Of a DNA stretch of 64,000 nucleotides, positions 35,219 through 44,831 are shown piece after piece (within the stretch, counting starts at the first letter, position 1; each line of letters opens with the position of its first letter). A program made the translations under genes and the position numbers. The notes under the pieces are model-generated. The model was given only the letters and a program-made list of their open reading frames with translations, did not search any database and was not told the DNA's origin. This stretch comes from Bacteroides sp. CAG:1060_57_27 (GTDB lineage Bacteria; Bacteroidota; Bacteroidia; Bacteroidales; UBA932), in contig MNQT01000011.1 of NCBI GenBank assembly GCA_001915575.1, forward strand, positions 62,001 to 126,000, given 5' to 3'.

Positions 35219-36322
35219 ATGGAAAATCTGTTGAAAAAGACTTGTCTGCACGGACGGCATCTGCTCCTTGGTGCCAAGATGAGTCCCTTTGCAGGTTACG
35301 ACATGCCCATTCAGTACAGCGGCATCATAGACGAGCACAACGCGGTGAGGCACTCCGCCGGAATGTTCGACGTGTCGCATATGGGCGAGATATTCGTATC
35401 CGGGAAAGATGCCGGAAAGTTCGTGGACCATATCTTCACGGGCGAAGCCGCCGGCATCCCTGCCGGAAAGATAGTCTACGGAATGATGCTCTACCCCGAC
35501 GGAGGCACTGTCGACGACCTGCTCGTCTACAGGGAGTCCGCTCCCGACAGCTTCCTGCTCGTGGTGAACGCCGCCAACATAGACAAGGACTACGAATGGA
35601 TGCTCTCCAATGCGGAAGGCTATGAGGTCACTATAGACAACCGTTCCTCGCAGTGGGGACAGATAGCCGTACAGGGTCCCGAGGCCGAGAAGTATGTGGC
35701 CGGAACCCTGGGATTCGCGGGCGCTGCCGCGCTCGGCTTCTATGAATTCGCCGACGAGAACGTCGACGGTACGAGGGTCATAGTCAGCCGCACCGGCTAT
35801 ACCGGCGAGGACGGTTTCGAGATCTACGCCGATCCCGAGCATACCTGCCGCTTCTGGGACGCCCTGCTCGAGGCCGGAGTCAAGCCCTGCGGGCTCGGCT
35901 GCCGCGACACCCTCCGCTTCGAGGCCGGGCTGCCTCTGTACGGAGACGAGCTCAGCGCAGAGATCAGTCCCGTCATGGCGGGCCTCGGCATGTTCTGCAA
36001 GCTCGACAAGCCCGAGTTCATAGGCCGGGACGCACTCGTGAGACAGAAGGCCGAAGGGGTCTCCCGCAAGATAGTCGGCATCGAACTCGCCGACAAGGCC
36101 GTGCCCCGCGCCGGCTATCCCGTGGAGCTTGAAGACGGCACGCCCGTGGGCGTGGTCACCACCGGCTACCATTCCATAAGCCTCGACAGGAGCCTCTGCT
36201 TCGCGCTCGTGGACAGCGCGCATGCCGCTCTCGGCACTCCTCTCATGGTACGCATACGCAAGCGCACCTTCCCCGGCACGGTGGTAAAGAAAAGATTCTA
36301 TCAGACAAAGTATAAAAAATAA
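35219..36322 (+). CDS. gcvT: Glycine cleavage system T protein (aminomethyltransferase)
   Basis: Transfers the methylene group from aminomethyl-lipoyl H protein to tetrahydrofolate and releases ammonia. Folate-site features include the N-terminal MSPFAGYDMPIQY, FDVSHMGE, YTGEDGFEIY and the GLGCRDTLRFEAG motif. At 367 residues it is full length. It is the first of four contiguous gcv genes in the order T-H-PA-PB. The gap to gcvH is 14 bases. The system feeds one-carbon units to folate or runs in reverse for glycine synthesis in anaerobes. Confidence 0.96.
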   Translation: MENLLKKTCLHGRHLLLGAKMSPFAGYDMPIQYSGIIDEHNAVRHSAGMFDVSHMGEIFVSGKDAGKFVDHIFTGEAAGIPAGKIVYGMMLYPDGGTVDDLLVYRESAPDSFLLVVNAANIDKDYEWMLSNAEGYEVTIDNRSSQWGQIAVQGPEAEKYVAGTLGFAGAAALGFYEFADENVDGTRVIVSRTGYTGEDGFEIYADPEHTCRFWDALLEAGVKPCGLGCRDTLRFEAGLPLYGDELSAEISPVMAGLGMFCKLDKPEFIGRDALVRQKAEGVSRKIVGIELADKAVPRAGYPVELEDGTPVGVVTTGYHSISLDRSLCFALVDSAHAALGTPLMVRIRKRTFPGTVVKKRFYQTKYKK

Positions 36323-36336
36323 AATTTCCAAAGACA

Positions 36337-36714
36337 ATGAGTAAGATAGTTGAAGGACTCCTGTACAGCGAGTCGCACGAATGGGTCAAGGTTGACGGCA
36401 ATGTGGCCATTATCGGCGTGTCAGACTTCGCCCAGAGCGAAATGGGCGACATCACCTATGTCGACATGCCCGACATCGACGACGAATTCAACGCCGGGGA
36501 CGATTTCGGCGCCCTCGAGAGCGTGAAGACCTCCAGCGAGCTCGTCACCCCCGTTTCCGGCAAGGTGGTGGCCCGCAACGATAGCCTCGAAGACAGCCCC
36601 GAGCTCATCAACGAGGATGCCTACGCCGCATGGATCGTCAAGATAGAGATGAACGACAGCTCCGAGCTGGATTCGCTGATGAACGCGGCTGCATACGGAG
36701 AGTTCCTGAAGTAA
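36337..36714 (+). CDS. gcvH: Glycine cleavage system H protein
   Basis: Lipoyl carrier that shuttles the aminomethyl intermediate between P, T and L proteins. The lipoyl-attachment lysine is K64 in GALESVKTSSEL. HEWVKVDGNVAIIGVSDFAQ matches the N-terminal H-protein signature. At 125 residues it is complete. It lies between gcvT and gcvPA with short gaps of 14 and 12 bases. The L protein (lipoamide dehydrogenase) is not in this window. Confidence 0.97.
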   Translation: MSKIVEGLLYSESHEWVKVDGNVAIIGVSDFAQSEMGDITYVDMPDIDDEFNAGDDFGALESVKTSSELVTPVSGKVVARNDSLEDSPELINEDAYAAWIVKIEMNDSSELDSLMNAAAYGEFLK

Positions 36715-36726
36715 GAGGATCCCGGA

Positions 36727-38031
36727 ATGAGCACTTTCAACTATTTCCCCCACACGGAGGAGGACATACGCGCCATGCTCGACAGGATAGGGGCCTCGTC
36801 TCTCAACGAACTCTATTCGGATGTCCCGCAGGAATGCCTGTACAAGGGCGAGTACGACCTTCCCGATGCGATGAGCGAGCAGCAGGTTCGCGATTTCTTC
36901 GTCGCGCTGGCCGCGCGCAACACTTCGCTCAAGGTGTTCGTGGGACAGGGTGCATATGACCACCTCACTCCCTCCGTGATACCTTACCTGACTTCCCGCA
37001 GCGAGTTCCTCACGGCCTATACGCCGTACCAGTGCGAAATCTCGCAGGGTACGCTGAGATACATCTTCGAGTGGCAGACGATGATATGCGCACTCACGGG
37101 CATGGACTGCTCGAACGCCTCTATGTACGACGGCCCCACCGCCGCTGCCGAGGCCGTCAGGATGTGCATAGCCTGCACCAAGAAGAAAAAGTCGGTCGTA
37201 CTCTCGGCCGGTCTCCTGCCGCATGTGATAGAGGTCGTGAAGACCTATGCCAGATATGAGGGCATCAATGTAGTGGTGTCGGAGAACGTCGTCGAGGACA
37301 TCTCGGAAGGCGTACTCGACCTTGCGGGAGTGATCGTCCCCTCGGTCAACCGCTACGGAATAGTCGAAGACCATACCGGTCTCGCAGAGGCCGTCCATGC
37401 CCAGGGTGCGCTGCTCGTCGAGTACTGCGACCCCTCCGTGCTCGCGGTAGTGAAGACTCCCGCCGAGTGGGGAGCCGACATCGCCGTCGGCGACGGCCAG
37501 AGCCTCGGAGTTCCCCTCAGCTACGGCGGCCCCTATGTAGGGTTCATGGCCTGCCGCGAGGCTTACATGCGCAAGATGCCCGGCCGTATCGTGGGAGAGA
37601 CCGCGGACGCGTCGGGAAAGAGGTGCTATGTCCTTACCCTCCAGGCGAGGGAGCAGCACATACGCCGCGAGAAGGCTACCTCCAACATCTGCTCCAACCA
37701 GTCCCTTATGGCCCTGTGGTGCACGATTTACCTTTCCGTCATGGGTCCCGAAGGCCTCAGGAAGGTCAACGAACTCTGCTACGGCCTCTCGCACCGCCTC
37801 TATGACGGGCTGCTCGCCACGGGCAAGTTCGAACCCGTGTTCGAGGGAGAGTTCATAAAGGAGTTCGTGCTGCGTCCGCTCTGCCCCGTGGACGCCCTCC
37901 AGCAGGCACTGCTCGACGCCGGCTACTTCGCCGCCCTGCAGACCGAAGAAGGATTTGTCACTTTCTGCGTCACGGAGAAGCACACTGCGCAGGAGGTGGA
38001 CGAAATCATAGAAACCGTCAAAGCGCTCTGA
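36727..38031 (+). CDS. gcvPA: Glycine dehydrogenase (decarboxylating) subunit 1
   Basis: N-terminal half of the P protein as a separate subunit; with GcvPB it decarboxylates glycine and loads H protein. Typical motifs are [32 protein letters not shown] and [31 protein letters not shown] and VGETAD are near the end of the fold. At 434 residues it fits the split PA form. The catalytic PLP lysine is in the partner subunit. It is 4 bases from gcvPB, consistent with coupled translation. Confidence 0.95.
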   Translation: MSTFNYFPHTEEDIRAMLDRIGASSLNELYSDVPQECLYKGEYDLPDAMSEQQVRDFFVALAARNTSLKVFVGQGAYDHLTPSVIPYLTSRSEFLTAYTPYQCEISQGTLRYIFEWQTMICALTGMDCSNASMYDGPTAAAEAVRMCIACTKKKKSVVLSAGLLPHVIEVVKTYARYEGINVVVSENVVEDISEGVLDLAGVIVPSVNRYGIVEDHTGLAEAVHAQGALLVEYCDPSVLAVVKTPAEWGADIAVGDGQSLGVPLSYGGPYVGFMACREAYMRKMPGRIVGETADASGKRCYVLTLQAREQHIRREKATSNICSNQSLMALWCTIYLSVMGPEGLRKVNELCYGLSHRLYDGLLATGKFEPVFEGEFIKEFVLRPLCPVDALQQALLDAGYFAALQTEEGFVTFCVTEKHTAQEVDEIIETVKAL

Positions 38032-38035
38032 AAAG

Positions 38036-39415
38036 ATGAGATACTACGATAAGCTTATATTCGACCTTTCGAAGAAGGGACGCTCGGCGTATTCTCTTCC
38101 CGAGCCTTCGGCAAGCCTGCCCAAGGAAGGCAGGATATGGCGCGAGACCGCCCCGGAACTTCCCGAGGTCAGCGAACCCGACGTGGTGCGCCACTACACC
38201 AACCTCAGCCAGATGAACTTCGGCGTGGACACGGGCTTCTATCCGCTCGGTTCATGCACGATGAAGTACAATCCCAAGATAAACGAGGAGGTATCCTCAC
38301 TGCCCGGATTCGCGGGACTGCATCCCCTGCAGCCCGAATCTACCGTGCGTGGCGCCGAGGAGGCGATAGAAGGCCTCGACAAGGCGCTCGCGGCTATCAC
38401 GGGCATGAAGCGTTTCACCTTCCTGCCCTGCGCCGGAGCCCATGGCGAGCTGACCGGCCTGATGCTGATGAGGGAGTACCACATGAGCCGCGGCGACAGC
38501 GCGAGGACCAAGGTCATAGTCCCCGACAGCGCGCACGGCACGAACCCGGCCTCCGCAGCCGTCTGCGGACTCGAGACAGTGGTCGTGAAGTCCGGCGCCA
38601 ACGGCCTCGTGGACGTGGAGTCCCTGAAGCCCCTGCTCGGAGACGACATCGCCGGAATAATGATGACGAACCCCAACACGCTCGGACTCTTCGAGCGCGA
38701 CATAATGAAGATCGCGGAGCTCGTGCACGGTTGCGGCGGCCTGCTCTACTACGACGGGGCGAACATGAACCCCCTGCTCGGCGTCGTCAGGCCGGGCGAC
38801 ATGGGCTTCGACATAATGCATCTCAACCTGCACAAGACCTTCTCGACCCCTCACGGCGGAGGCGGCCCCGGAAGCGGCCCCGTCGGAGTCTGCGAGAAAC
38901 TTGTCCCGCTGCTGGACAGGCCCAGGGTGAGCGGTTTCCACGGCAACTTCGGCGTGATGCTCAAGGCCTATGCCTATATCCTGATGCTCGGCAGGCAGAA
39001 CATCCGTCTCGCCGGCCGGCTCTCCACGCTCAACGCCAACTATGTCAAGGAGTCGCTCAAGGACTGCTACCTGCTTCCCATAAGTTCCGTATGCAAGCAC
39101 GAGTTTGTCTTCGACGGCCTGAAGGAGCCTAACGGAGTCACGACGCTCGACGTCGCGAAGCGCCTGCTCGACTACGGCTTCCACGCGCCCACGATATATT
39201 TCCCCCTGCTCTTCCACCAGGCGATGATGATAGAGCCTACGGAGACCGAGTCGAAGGAGACGCTGGACGCCTTCATCGAGGTGATGCGCAGGATCGCGCA
39301 GGAAGCCGCGTCCGATCCGGAGCTGCTGCACGGAGCTCCCCACGACGCCCCCATAGGGCGTCCGGACGAGACCCGTGCGGCGCGCCAGCCGGTACTTAAA
39401 TACACCAGGTCATGA
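38036..39415 (+). CDS. gcvPB: Glycine dehydrogenase (decarboxylating) subunit 2
   Basis: PLP-bearing half of the split P protein. The Schiff-base lysine is K267 in [19 protein letters not shown]. The N-terminal stretch [21 protein letters not shown] and the [13 protein letters not shown] motif are typical. At 459 residues it is slightly shorter than the usual 480-490. The stop overlaps the ATG of the DUF5715 gene (ATGA at 39412-39415), so translation is probably coupled to a gene of unrelated function. Confidence 0.95.
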   Translation: MRYYDKLIFDLSKKGRSAYSLPEPSASLPKEGRIWRETAPELPEVSEPDVVRHYTNLSQMNFGVDTGFYPLGSCTMKYNPKINEEVSSLPGFAGLHPLQPESTVRGAEEAIEGLDKALAAITGMKRFTFLPCAGAHGELTGLMLMREYHMSRGDSARTKVIVPDSAHGTNPASAAVCGLETVVVKSGANGLVDVESLKPLLGDDIAGIMMTNPNTLGLFERDIMKIAELVHGCGGLLYYDGANMNPLLGVVRPGDMGFDIMHLNLHKTFSTPHGGGGPGSGPVGVCEKLVPLLDRPRVSGFHGNFGVMLKAYAYILMLGRQNIRLAGRLSTLNANYVKESLKDCYLLPISSVCKHEFVFDGLKEPNGVTTLDVAKRLLDYGFHAPTIYFPLLFHQAMMIEPTETESKETLDAFIEVMRRIAQEAASDPELLHGAPHDAPIGRPDETRAARQPVLKYTRS

Positions 39416-40248
39416 CGAAGCGGCGCAAGGCACTGACCTTGCTGCTCGGAGTGTTCCTCACAGGTTTCGTATTCGGTGTCCTCCTCGGGCGTTCATGCTC
39501 GGGGAGGCCCGGTTCAGATGCCGTGGAAGGCCGAAGGCCGGATGCCGCCCAGCTGCCTTCCGACGCCGATGCGGCCGCGGGAGACGATGCGGACGATGCC
39601 GCCGCTGCCTGCGCGGACGACGTCCTTGACGGGGCTGTGCCTTTCGACGACGTGGACGGTACGGGCGAGCCCGAGAGGAAGGAGATCATCTACTACCGCG
39701 ACCGCCTGCCGTACGCCAGGCTTTTCGCGGACTTGAACGACGCTCATGTCGCAATGGCGCGCAAGGTCGGCCTGTCCTCGGTTCCGGGGACGCGTGCGGA
39801 GCTCGGGAACATGCGGGGACTGGTCAGGATAGAGGACTGCGAGCACTATGTGGTCGACGACCTGACATATTCCATGCCCTACCTTACCAAGGGGGCGGCC
39901 GAGGAACTCGGCGCGATTGCCGAGGCCTTCTGCGATTCGCTCAGGGCAAAGGGCCTGCTGGACTACAAGTTGGTGGTGTCGTCGCTGCTGAGGACCGAGG
40001 AGGATGTCTCGCGGCTCAGGCGCAGCGGCAATCCCAACGCCAGCGACAATTCCGCGCACTGCTACGGCACCACCTTCGACATCACCTACACGAGATACTG
40101 GAGGGACGAGGAGACAAACGAATTCATGCAGCCTTTCGAACTGACGAAAGTGCTCGGAGAAGTGCTGCAGGAGCGCAAGGCTGCGGGCAAGTGCCTCGTA
40201 AAGTACGAGAAGAGGGAGCACTGCTTCCACATAACCAGCTGCTATTGA
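39412..40248 (+). CDS. Membrane-anchored M15-like peptidase family protein (DUF5715)
   Basis: A hydrophobic segment at about residues 9-27 (signal anchor or lipoprotein-like, GRSC) precedes a low-complexity Ala/Asp-rich linker (about 40-85). The C-terminal domain has the zinc-site pattern of M15 D-Ala-D-Ala peptidases: [16 protein letters not shown], then [12 protein letters not shown] (SxHxxGxxxD) and REHCFHI (ExxHxH-like). Its place in the cell is expected to be the periplasm, acting on peptidoglycan. It overlaps gcvPB by 4 bases and its end overlaps convergent trmO by 7 bases. Confidence 0.75.
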   Translation: MTKRRKALTLLLGVFLTGFVFGVLLGRSCSGRPGSDAVEGRRPDAAQLPSDADAAAGDDADDAAAACADDVLDGAVPFDDVDGTGEPERKEIIYYRDRLPYARLFADLNDAHVAMARKVGLSSVPGTRAELGNMRGLVRIEDCEHYVVDDLTYSMPYLTKGAAEELGAIAEAFCDSLRAKGLLDYKLVVSSLLRTEEDVSRLRRSGNPNASDNSAHCYGTTFDITYTRYWRDEETNEFMQPFELTKVLGEVLQERKAAGKCLVKYEKREHCFHITSCY

Positions 40249-40949
40249 CGGCCGTCCTGTACGGAAGCCGTGGAGAATACCTCTGCATGTCCGCCGTCGT
40301 CCACCCGGAAGCACAGTTCCCGGCCTTTGAATGTCAGGCGGTAGGTCCTTTCGGGGTCGTGCTGGTACTGCGGCCGCGGATCCTGGGCTATCAGTTCCGT
40401 GAGTGCCGCCGCATCTTCGGGGCCGAGCGAGCAGGACAGTTCCGCTGAGAGGGAGACCTCGAGACGTTCCCATGGTGCGGCGTCGGCAAAGCCGCTGCGC
40501 ACTCCCGGGTGGCTGTCTGCATATTCCACATAGGGCTTTATGTCGTATATGGGGGTTCCGTCCGCAAGGTCGGCGCCTCTTACTTCGAGTATTCCTGCAC
40601 AAGCGTCTACGCCGGTCAGCCGTACCGAACTCAGACCTATGGGATTGGGCCTGTAGGGCGAGCGCGTTGCGAATACTCCCATTCGTGTGTTGCCGCCGAG
40701 GCGGGGAGGTCGCACCGTCAGCTTCCCTTCCGCAGCTCCTGTCCGGTTGAGGTGGAAGCCCCAGAGCAGCCATACATAGTCGAACTCTTCCAGACCCCTG
40801 AGCGCCTCGGGAGAGCGGAACCCGGGTTCGAGCACGACCCTGCCGTGGAGCGAGGGTGCGAGCCCTGCCTGCCGCGGCAGCGCGAACTTCCCGCCGACGG
40901 GGGAATGGAATACAGCTATCGGCTTTATCTCCATTAGCCTTGCTTTCAA
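40242..40949 (-). CDS. trmO: tRNA (t6A37)-N6-methyltransferase TrmO-like
   Basis: Uses S-adenosylmethionine to methylate N6-threonylcarbamoyladenosine at tRNA position 37. The TrmO/TsaA beta-barrel motifs are GRVVLEPGF, FDYVWLLWGFH, MGVFATRSPYRPNPIGLS and GTPIYDIKPYVEY. At 235 residues it has the full barrel plus C-terminal domain. The start codon overlaps the stop of the M23 peptidase (ATGA), so the two genes are translationally coupled. Confidence 0.9.
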   Translation of the reverse strand: MKARLMEIKPIAVFHSPVGGKFALPRQAGLAPSLHGRVVLEPGFRSPEALRGLEEFDYVWLLWGFHLNRTGAAEGKLTVRPPRLGGNTRMGVFATRSPYRPNPIGLSSVRLTGVDACAGILEVRGADLADGTPIYDIKPYVEYADSHPGVRSGFADAAPWERLEVSLSAELSCSLGPEDAAALTELIAQDPRPQYQHDPERTYRLTFKGRELCFRVDDGGHAEVFSTASVQDGRQ

Positions 40950-42286
40950 GATTCCGGTGCGGAAGCGGATCCCGGGCCGATGCCGGCCGCCCTGGCGTCA
41001 GTGCCTGTTGCCTCTCCTACCTGCGGTGAGGAAACGGTGCCAGCCGCCGGAGCGGCTCCGACCTCGCGCATGTAGGATTCGTACAGGGCGTTGAACTCGC
41101 TGAGGTAGGCTGTGTCGAGCGGCTCCGATGCAGGGGAGTTCAGGGTCAGAGGGTCGATGGGCCGGCCTCTCTCCCAGATGCGGAAGTCGAGGTGGGGGCC
41201 GGTGGCCGTGCCGGTGGCCCCCACATAGCCTATCAGCTGTCCCTGCGACACCCTGGTTCCCACACGGATGCCAGAAGCGAAGCGCGACAGATGCATATAA
41301 CTGCTCTCGTAGCCCTGCATGTGCTTTATCCTGATACGGTTGCCGCCTCCGGTAGGATCCCATCCGCACTTGGTCACGGTGCCGTCGCCGATCGCATATA
41401 CCTCCGTACCCGTGGGCGCCGCGTAGTCTACCGCCGTGTGAGCCTTTATCTTGCCTGTGACGGGGTGCTTGCGCCTGTAGGAGAAGCGGCTGCTGATGCG
41501 GTTGTAGCGCAGGGGAGCCTTGAGGAACATCCTCTTGAGGCTCACGCCGCCCTTGTCCCAGTAGGTGTTGGAACCTCCCTCGCCCGTGTCGAAGAGCACT
41601 GCGGCCACCTGCTTGCCGTCGCAGCCGTCGAAGAGGCTGAAGCGCACCGAGTCTATGCCAACCAACTGCCCCTCGCACTCGCTCTGGGTGTATAGTATGC
41701 GGAAGCGGTCGCCCTTCTGGAGTGTGAAGAAGTTGATGCTCCACTGGTATATGTCGGCGAGGTTCATTATCAGCGCAGGGGACGCCCCGGCGTCAATCAT
41801 GTCGTTCCACAGCGAACTGCTTATCGTCACGTCGGCGCTCCTGCGCACATGCTCCACGGGCCTGTCGTAGTTCCATACGGCGAGCGAGTCGCAGCTGAAC
41901 ACTGTCGAGTGCACGAGGTCGTGGTCGTAGACCACATATTTGAGGGTGCGGCTGCTGTCGGTGGTCTCGTAGAACGCCGTGAGGGTGTTGCCGGCCTTGA
42001 TGCGCCGCAGGTCTATTATGCTGTCGCACATCCCGGTGAGCGCGTATGCGTCCTGCCCGCTCATGCCGAGCCTCTGCATCAGCACCGAGAAGGTGTCGCC
42101 GTATTTCACGCTGACCGTGTCGGAGTCGTAGCGGTCGGTGAAGAAGCCTATTGCCGGAACCTGCACCTCGTCGGGAGTCTCCGTACCCTGGGCGTCGCCG
42201 TCATTGCCGTTCCTGCCGGCGCATGACGCGGCGAGCAGCGGCAGCGCGGCCGCCATAAGCAGTATGCCGAATCTGAATCCTGTCAT
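40946..42286 (-). CDS. M23 family metalloendopeptidase lipoprotein
   Basis: Start set at ATG 42286, because that gives a signal peptide with lipobox LLAASC near residue 21. A LysM/OapA-like segment follows (VKYGDTFSVLMQRLGM). The M23 lysostaphin-type domain carries HTAVDYAAPTGTEVYAIGDG and HLDFRIWERG, in which the first H and D and the final HxD(x) supply zinc ligands. It would cut peptidoglycan cross-bridges in the envelope. The last 50 residues are low-complexity (Ala/Gly/Ser/Pro). Confidence 0.9.
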   Translation of the reverse strand: MTGFRFGILLMAAALPLLAASCAGRNGNDGDAQGTETPDEVQVPAIGFFTDRYDSDTVSVKYGDTFSVLMQRLGMSGQDAYALTGMCDSIIDLRRIKAGNTLTAFYETTDSSRTLKYVVYDHDLVHSTVFSCDSLAVWNYDRPVEHVRRSADVTISSSLWNDMIDAGASPALIMNLADIYQWSINFFTLQKGDRFRILYTQSECEGQLVGIDSVRFSLFDGCDGKQVAAVLFDTGEGGSNTYWDKGGVSLKRMFLKAPLRYNRISSRFSYRRKHPVTGKIKAHTAVDYAAPTGTEVYAIGDGTVTKCGWDPTGGGNRIRIKHMQGYESSYMHLSRFASGIRVGTRVSQGQLIGYVGATGTATGPHLDFRIWERGRPIDPLTLNSPASEPLDTAYLSEFNALYESYMREVGAAPAAGTVSSPQVGEATGTDARAAGIGPGSASAPES

Positions 42287-42316
42287 CTGAAAAGAAGTCT
42301 TGTAAACCAACGCAGG

Positions 42317-42324
42317 CAAATTTA
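42317..42324 (-). promoter_or_regulatory. Promoter -7 element for the M23-trmO unit
   Basis: On the minus strand TAAATTTG matches TAnnTTTG, 30 bases before the M23 ATG. The -33 box is unclear. It faces the flavodiiron promoter at 42352-42359. Confidence 0.5.
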
Positions 42325-42351
42325 GGCTTTTTTTTACTCAAAATGAATCGT

Positions 42352-42359
42352 TATATTTG
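42352..42359 (+). promoter_or_regulatory. Promoter -7 element for the flavodiiron gene
   Basis: TATATTTG, 26 bases before ATG 42386. A T-run at about 42328-42335 lies near the -33 position. Confidence 0.55.
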
Positions 42360-42385
42360 TGAGATTCGAAAAAACTCACATCGCA

Positions 42386-43573
42386 ATGGTACGCAGTCTT
42401 AACGACAAGCTCTCATATATAGGCGTCGACGACCTCCGCATCGACCTTTTCGAGAGCCAGTATCCGGTTCCGGAGGGGATTTCCTACAATTCCTATGTCC
42501 TTCGTGCGGGAAAGACCGCCGTCTTCGATACCGTGGACGCTTCGGCGTCGGAGCAGTGGAAGGCCAACCTGTCGGAAGCCCTTGCGGGCGGTATGCCTGA
42601 CTATCTCGTAATCCACCATCTCGAACCCGACCACTCCGGCCTCATAGGCTGGATGCTCGAGACATACCCCGGCATGAAGGCGGTGCTCAGCGTGAAGGCC
42701 GCCCTGATGCTTCCGCAGTTCCTGGACGAGGGCTTCAGCCTGGAAGGGCGGCTGCTGACGGTGAAAGACGGCGACAGCCTCGATCTCGGCGGAGCTACTC
42801 TTTGCTTTTTCACCGCGCCCATGGTCCACTGGCCCGAGGTGACGGTGTCGCTGTGGCAGGAGGAGGGCGTGCTCTTCAGCGCCGACGCGTTCGGAAAGTT
42901 CGGCGCCCTGTCGAAGTGCGGATTCAGGATTTCGGACGACGCCGACTGGACTACGCAGGCAAGGCGCTACTATTTCAACATAGTGGGGAAGTACGGCGGC
43001 CCGGTCAAGGCGCTGCTCGCGAAGCTCCAGGGCGTGGATGTGAAGACGATATGCCCGCTGCACGGCCCGGTCATAGATTCGGGACTCGAGGGCTGCCTGT
43101 CGCTCTACTCCGGCTGGAGTGCGTACGAACCTGAAGAGGACGGCGTGCTGGTGGCCTGCGCGTCGATACACGGAGGCACCATGCAGGCTGCCGAGAGGCT
43201 CTGCGCGCTGCTTTCGGAGCGCGGCGCAAGGCAGGTGCGTCTGATAGACATCTGCCGCTGCGACCTTTCAGAGGCGGTCTCCGAGGCGTTCAGATACCCT
43301 GCGGCGGTGTTTGCGGCCTCGAGCTACGACGCTTCGCTGTTCACCCCCATGCACGACTTCCTGCACAGGCTTTCGACCAAGGGATACTGCAGGAGAAGGG
43401 CCGGTATAGTCGAGAACGGCTCATGGGCGCCGAGCGCCGGAAGGGTCATAAGGCAGATGCTCTCCGAAATGAAGGATATAGAGCTTGTCGAGCCCGTGGT
43501 CACGATAAGGAGCCGCATGAAGCCCTCTGACGAGCCTGTCCTTGCCGCCCTTGCTGACGCCATTCTCGGATAA
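42386..43573 (+). CDS. FprA-type flavodiiron protein
   Basis: Reduces O2 to water (or NO) using a di-iron centre and FMN. Start set at ATG 42386; an in-frame GTG lies inside the promoter. The N-terminal MBL-like domain has the ligand motif HLEPDHSG (H78, E80, D82, H83) and a later histidine in PLHGP, with a phenylalanine-rich FFTAPMVHWPEV region. The C-terminal flavodoxin domain starts near residue 254 (VLVACASIHGGTMQAAERL). It would receive electrons from rubredoxin encoded in this window. Length 395 is usual. Confidence 0.94.
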   Translation: MVRSLNDKLSYIGVDDLRIDLFESQYPVPEGISYNSYVLRAGKTAVFDTVDASASEQWKANLSEALAGGMPDYLVIHHLEPDHSGLIGWMLETYPGMKAVLSVKAALMLPQFLDEGFSLEGRLLTVKDGDSLDLGGATLCFFTAPMVHWPEVTVSLWQEEGVLFSADAFGKFGALSKCGFRISDDADWTTQARRYYFNIVGKYGGPVKALLAKLQGVDVKTICPLHGPVIDSGLEGCLSLYSGWSAYEPEEDGVLVACASIHGGTMQAAERLCALLSERGARQVRLIDICRCDLSEAVSEAFRYPAAVFAASSYDASLFTPMHDFLHRLSTKGYCRRRAGIVENGSWAPSAGRVIRQMLSEMKDIELVEPVVTIRSRMKPSDEPVLAALADAILG

Positions 43574-43597
43574 GCGTTTGGGATTGTGTGCGGGGTT

Positions 43598-44779
43598 TCA
43601 GGCAGTAACGGTGCCGGGTCTGCTTTCGAGCCTTTTCATCAGGCGCACCGCGAACAGCACGCCGAATACCACGAACGCGGCTCCCACGAGGCAGGAGTAG
43701 CGCACTCCGGCGCCGTAGTCGATAGGAAGTCCGCCGCAGTATGCGCCGATCGCGTTTCCGAGGTTGAAGGCTATCTGTATCATCGCGCCTCCCATCATCT
43801 CGCCGCCCTTGGAATGCTGGATGATAAGGTACTGCTGGGGCGAGGACACGGCGAACAGCCCTCCGCAGCACAGGCACATCATCACCGTGGCTATGAACTT
43901 GCTCGAGGCTCCGAAGAAAAGGCATATGAGAGCCGTAAGCATTATCACCTGCGTCGCCGCTATGACCCTCGTCGGGGTGAATCGGTCGGAGAGGCTGCCT
44001 CCGAGGTAGTTGCCCACGCACATGCTTCCTCCGGCGAGCATCATCATCAGCGTCATCGTCGCCGGCTGGAAACCTGCGACATCGGTCATGAGCGGGCTCA
44101 CATAGCTGTAGTAGCAGAATATTCCGCCGTTGCCGGCCATGGTGACGGCAAGTATGAGCCAGGGCTCCTTCTTGCGCAGGAACCTGAACTGTCCCTTGAC
44201 CCCGTTGTCGGCAAGGGCCGGGAGCACCGGAATCCACCTGTATATGAAGAATATCGTGAGTGCGCTCCAGAAGGTCGCGAACGCGAATATGACCCTCCAG
44301 CTCACCGCCTCGCTCATGAAGGTGCCGAGCGGCACTCCCAGCAGGTTGGCGACGGTCATGCCCATGACCATGACCGACACGGCGGTGGTGCTCTTGCCTT
44401 CGGAGGCGAGTTTCTCCGCGACTATGCTTCCCACTCCGAAGAACGCGCCGTGGGGCAGTCCGGAAATCAGTCTCGAGCACATAGCCACCCAGAAGCTGGG
44501 GGCGAAGGTCGTGATGAGGCTGCCTATGAGCTGCAGGGTTATCAGCCCCACGAGTATGCTCCTGAGGGGTCTGCCGCGCGAGACAAGCACCGCGAGGGGT
44601 GCGCCTATGCATACTCCCAGCGCGTATGCCGAGATGAGATGCCCCGCCTCGGGAATCGAGACGCCGAGGTCGGATGCTATATTGGGCAGTATGCCCATCA
44701 TCACATATTCCGTGATCCCGAATCCGAGGGTGCCCAGTGCGAGGGCGTAGAGACCCTTATGGGTGCTTCCAGTATTCAT
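43598..44779 (-). CDS. MFS transporter (AraJ-like drug/sugar efflux)
   Basis: Start set at ATG 44779, directly after the promoter; an in-frame alternative at 44815 would lie upstream of it. Twelve hydrophobic segments in about 393 residues. The N-terminal signature GFGITEYVMMGILPNI matches the AraJ/YdhP/NepI efflux group, with the MFS loop 2-3 motif as SRGRPLRS. Substrate is not fixed by sequence; arabinose, nucleoside or drug efflux are all known in this subgroup. It is divergent from the ThrE-type gene, and a palindrome lies between the two. Confidence 0.87.
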   Translation of the reverse strand: MNTGSTHKGLYALALGTLGFGITEYVMMGILPNIASDLGVSIPEAGHLISAYALGVCIGAPLAVLVSRGRPLRSILVGLITLQLIGSLITTFAPSFWVAMCSRLISGLPHGAFFGVGSIVAEKLASEGKSTTAVSVMVMGMTVANLLGVPLGTFMSEAVSWRVIFAFATFWSALTIFFIYRWIPVLPALADNGVKGQFRFLRKKEPWLILAVTMAGNGGIFCYYSYVSPLMTDVAGFQPATMTLMMMLAGGSMCVGNYLGGSLSDRFTPTRVIAATQVIMLTALICLFFGASSKFIATVMMCLCCGGLFAVSSPQQYLIIQHSKGGEMMGGAMIQIAFNLGNAIGAYCGGLPIDYGAGVRYSCLVGAAFVVFGVLFAVRLMKRLESRPGTVTA

Positions 44780-44784
44780 TTTAC

Positions 44785-44816
44785 CAAGTCTATACACTAC
44801 TTTTTTGCGGCGCAAA
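44785..44816 (-). promoter_or_regulatory. Promoter for the MFS transporter gene
   Basis: Minus-strand TTTG (44813-44816) and TAGACTTG (44785-44792, one mismatch) with 20 bases between. The ATG begins 5 bases downstream of the -7 element, implying a nearly leaderless transcript. Confidence 0.55.
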
Positions 44817-44821
44817 AGTAG
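44797..44821. repeat. Palindrome between divergent transporters, possible operator
   Basis: CTACTTTT at 44797-44804 is the exact reverse complement of AAAAGTAG at 44814-44821, around a GC-rich centre. It covers the -33 region of the MFS promoter and lies just before the ThrE promoter, a position suited to a repressor binding both. No regulator gene is adjacent. Confidence 0.5.
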
Positions 44822-44831
44822 TAAAAAAAGC

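Noticed and set aside
43586..44821. A 411-codon plus-strand open frame opposite the MFS transporter
   Set aside because: The minus-strand product has twelve membrane segments and family signatures, while this one is low-complexity and charged.
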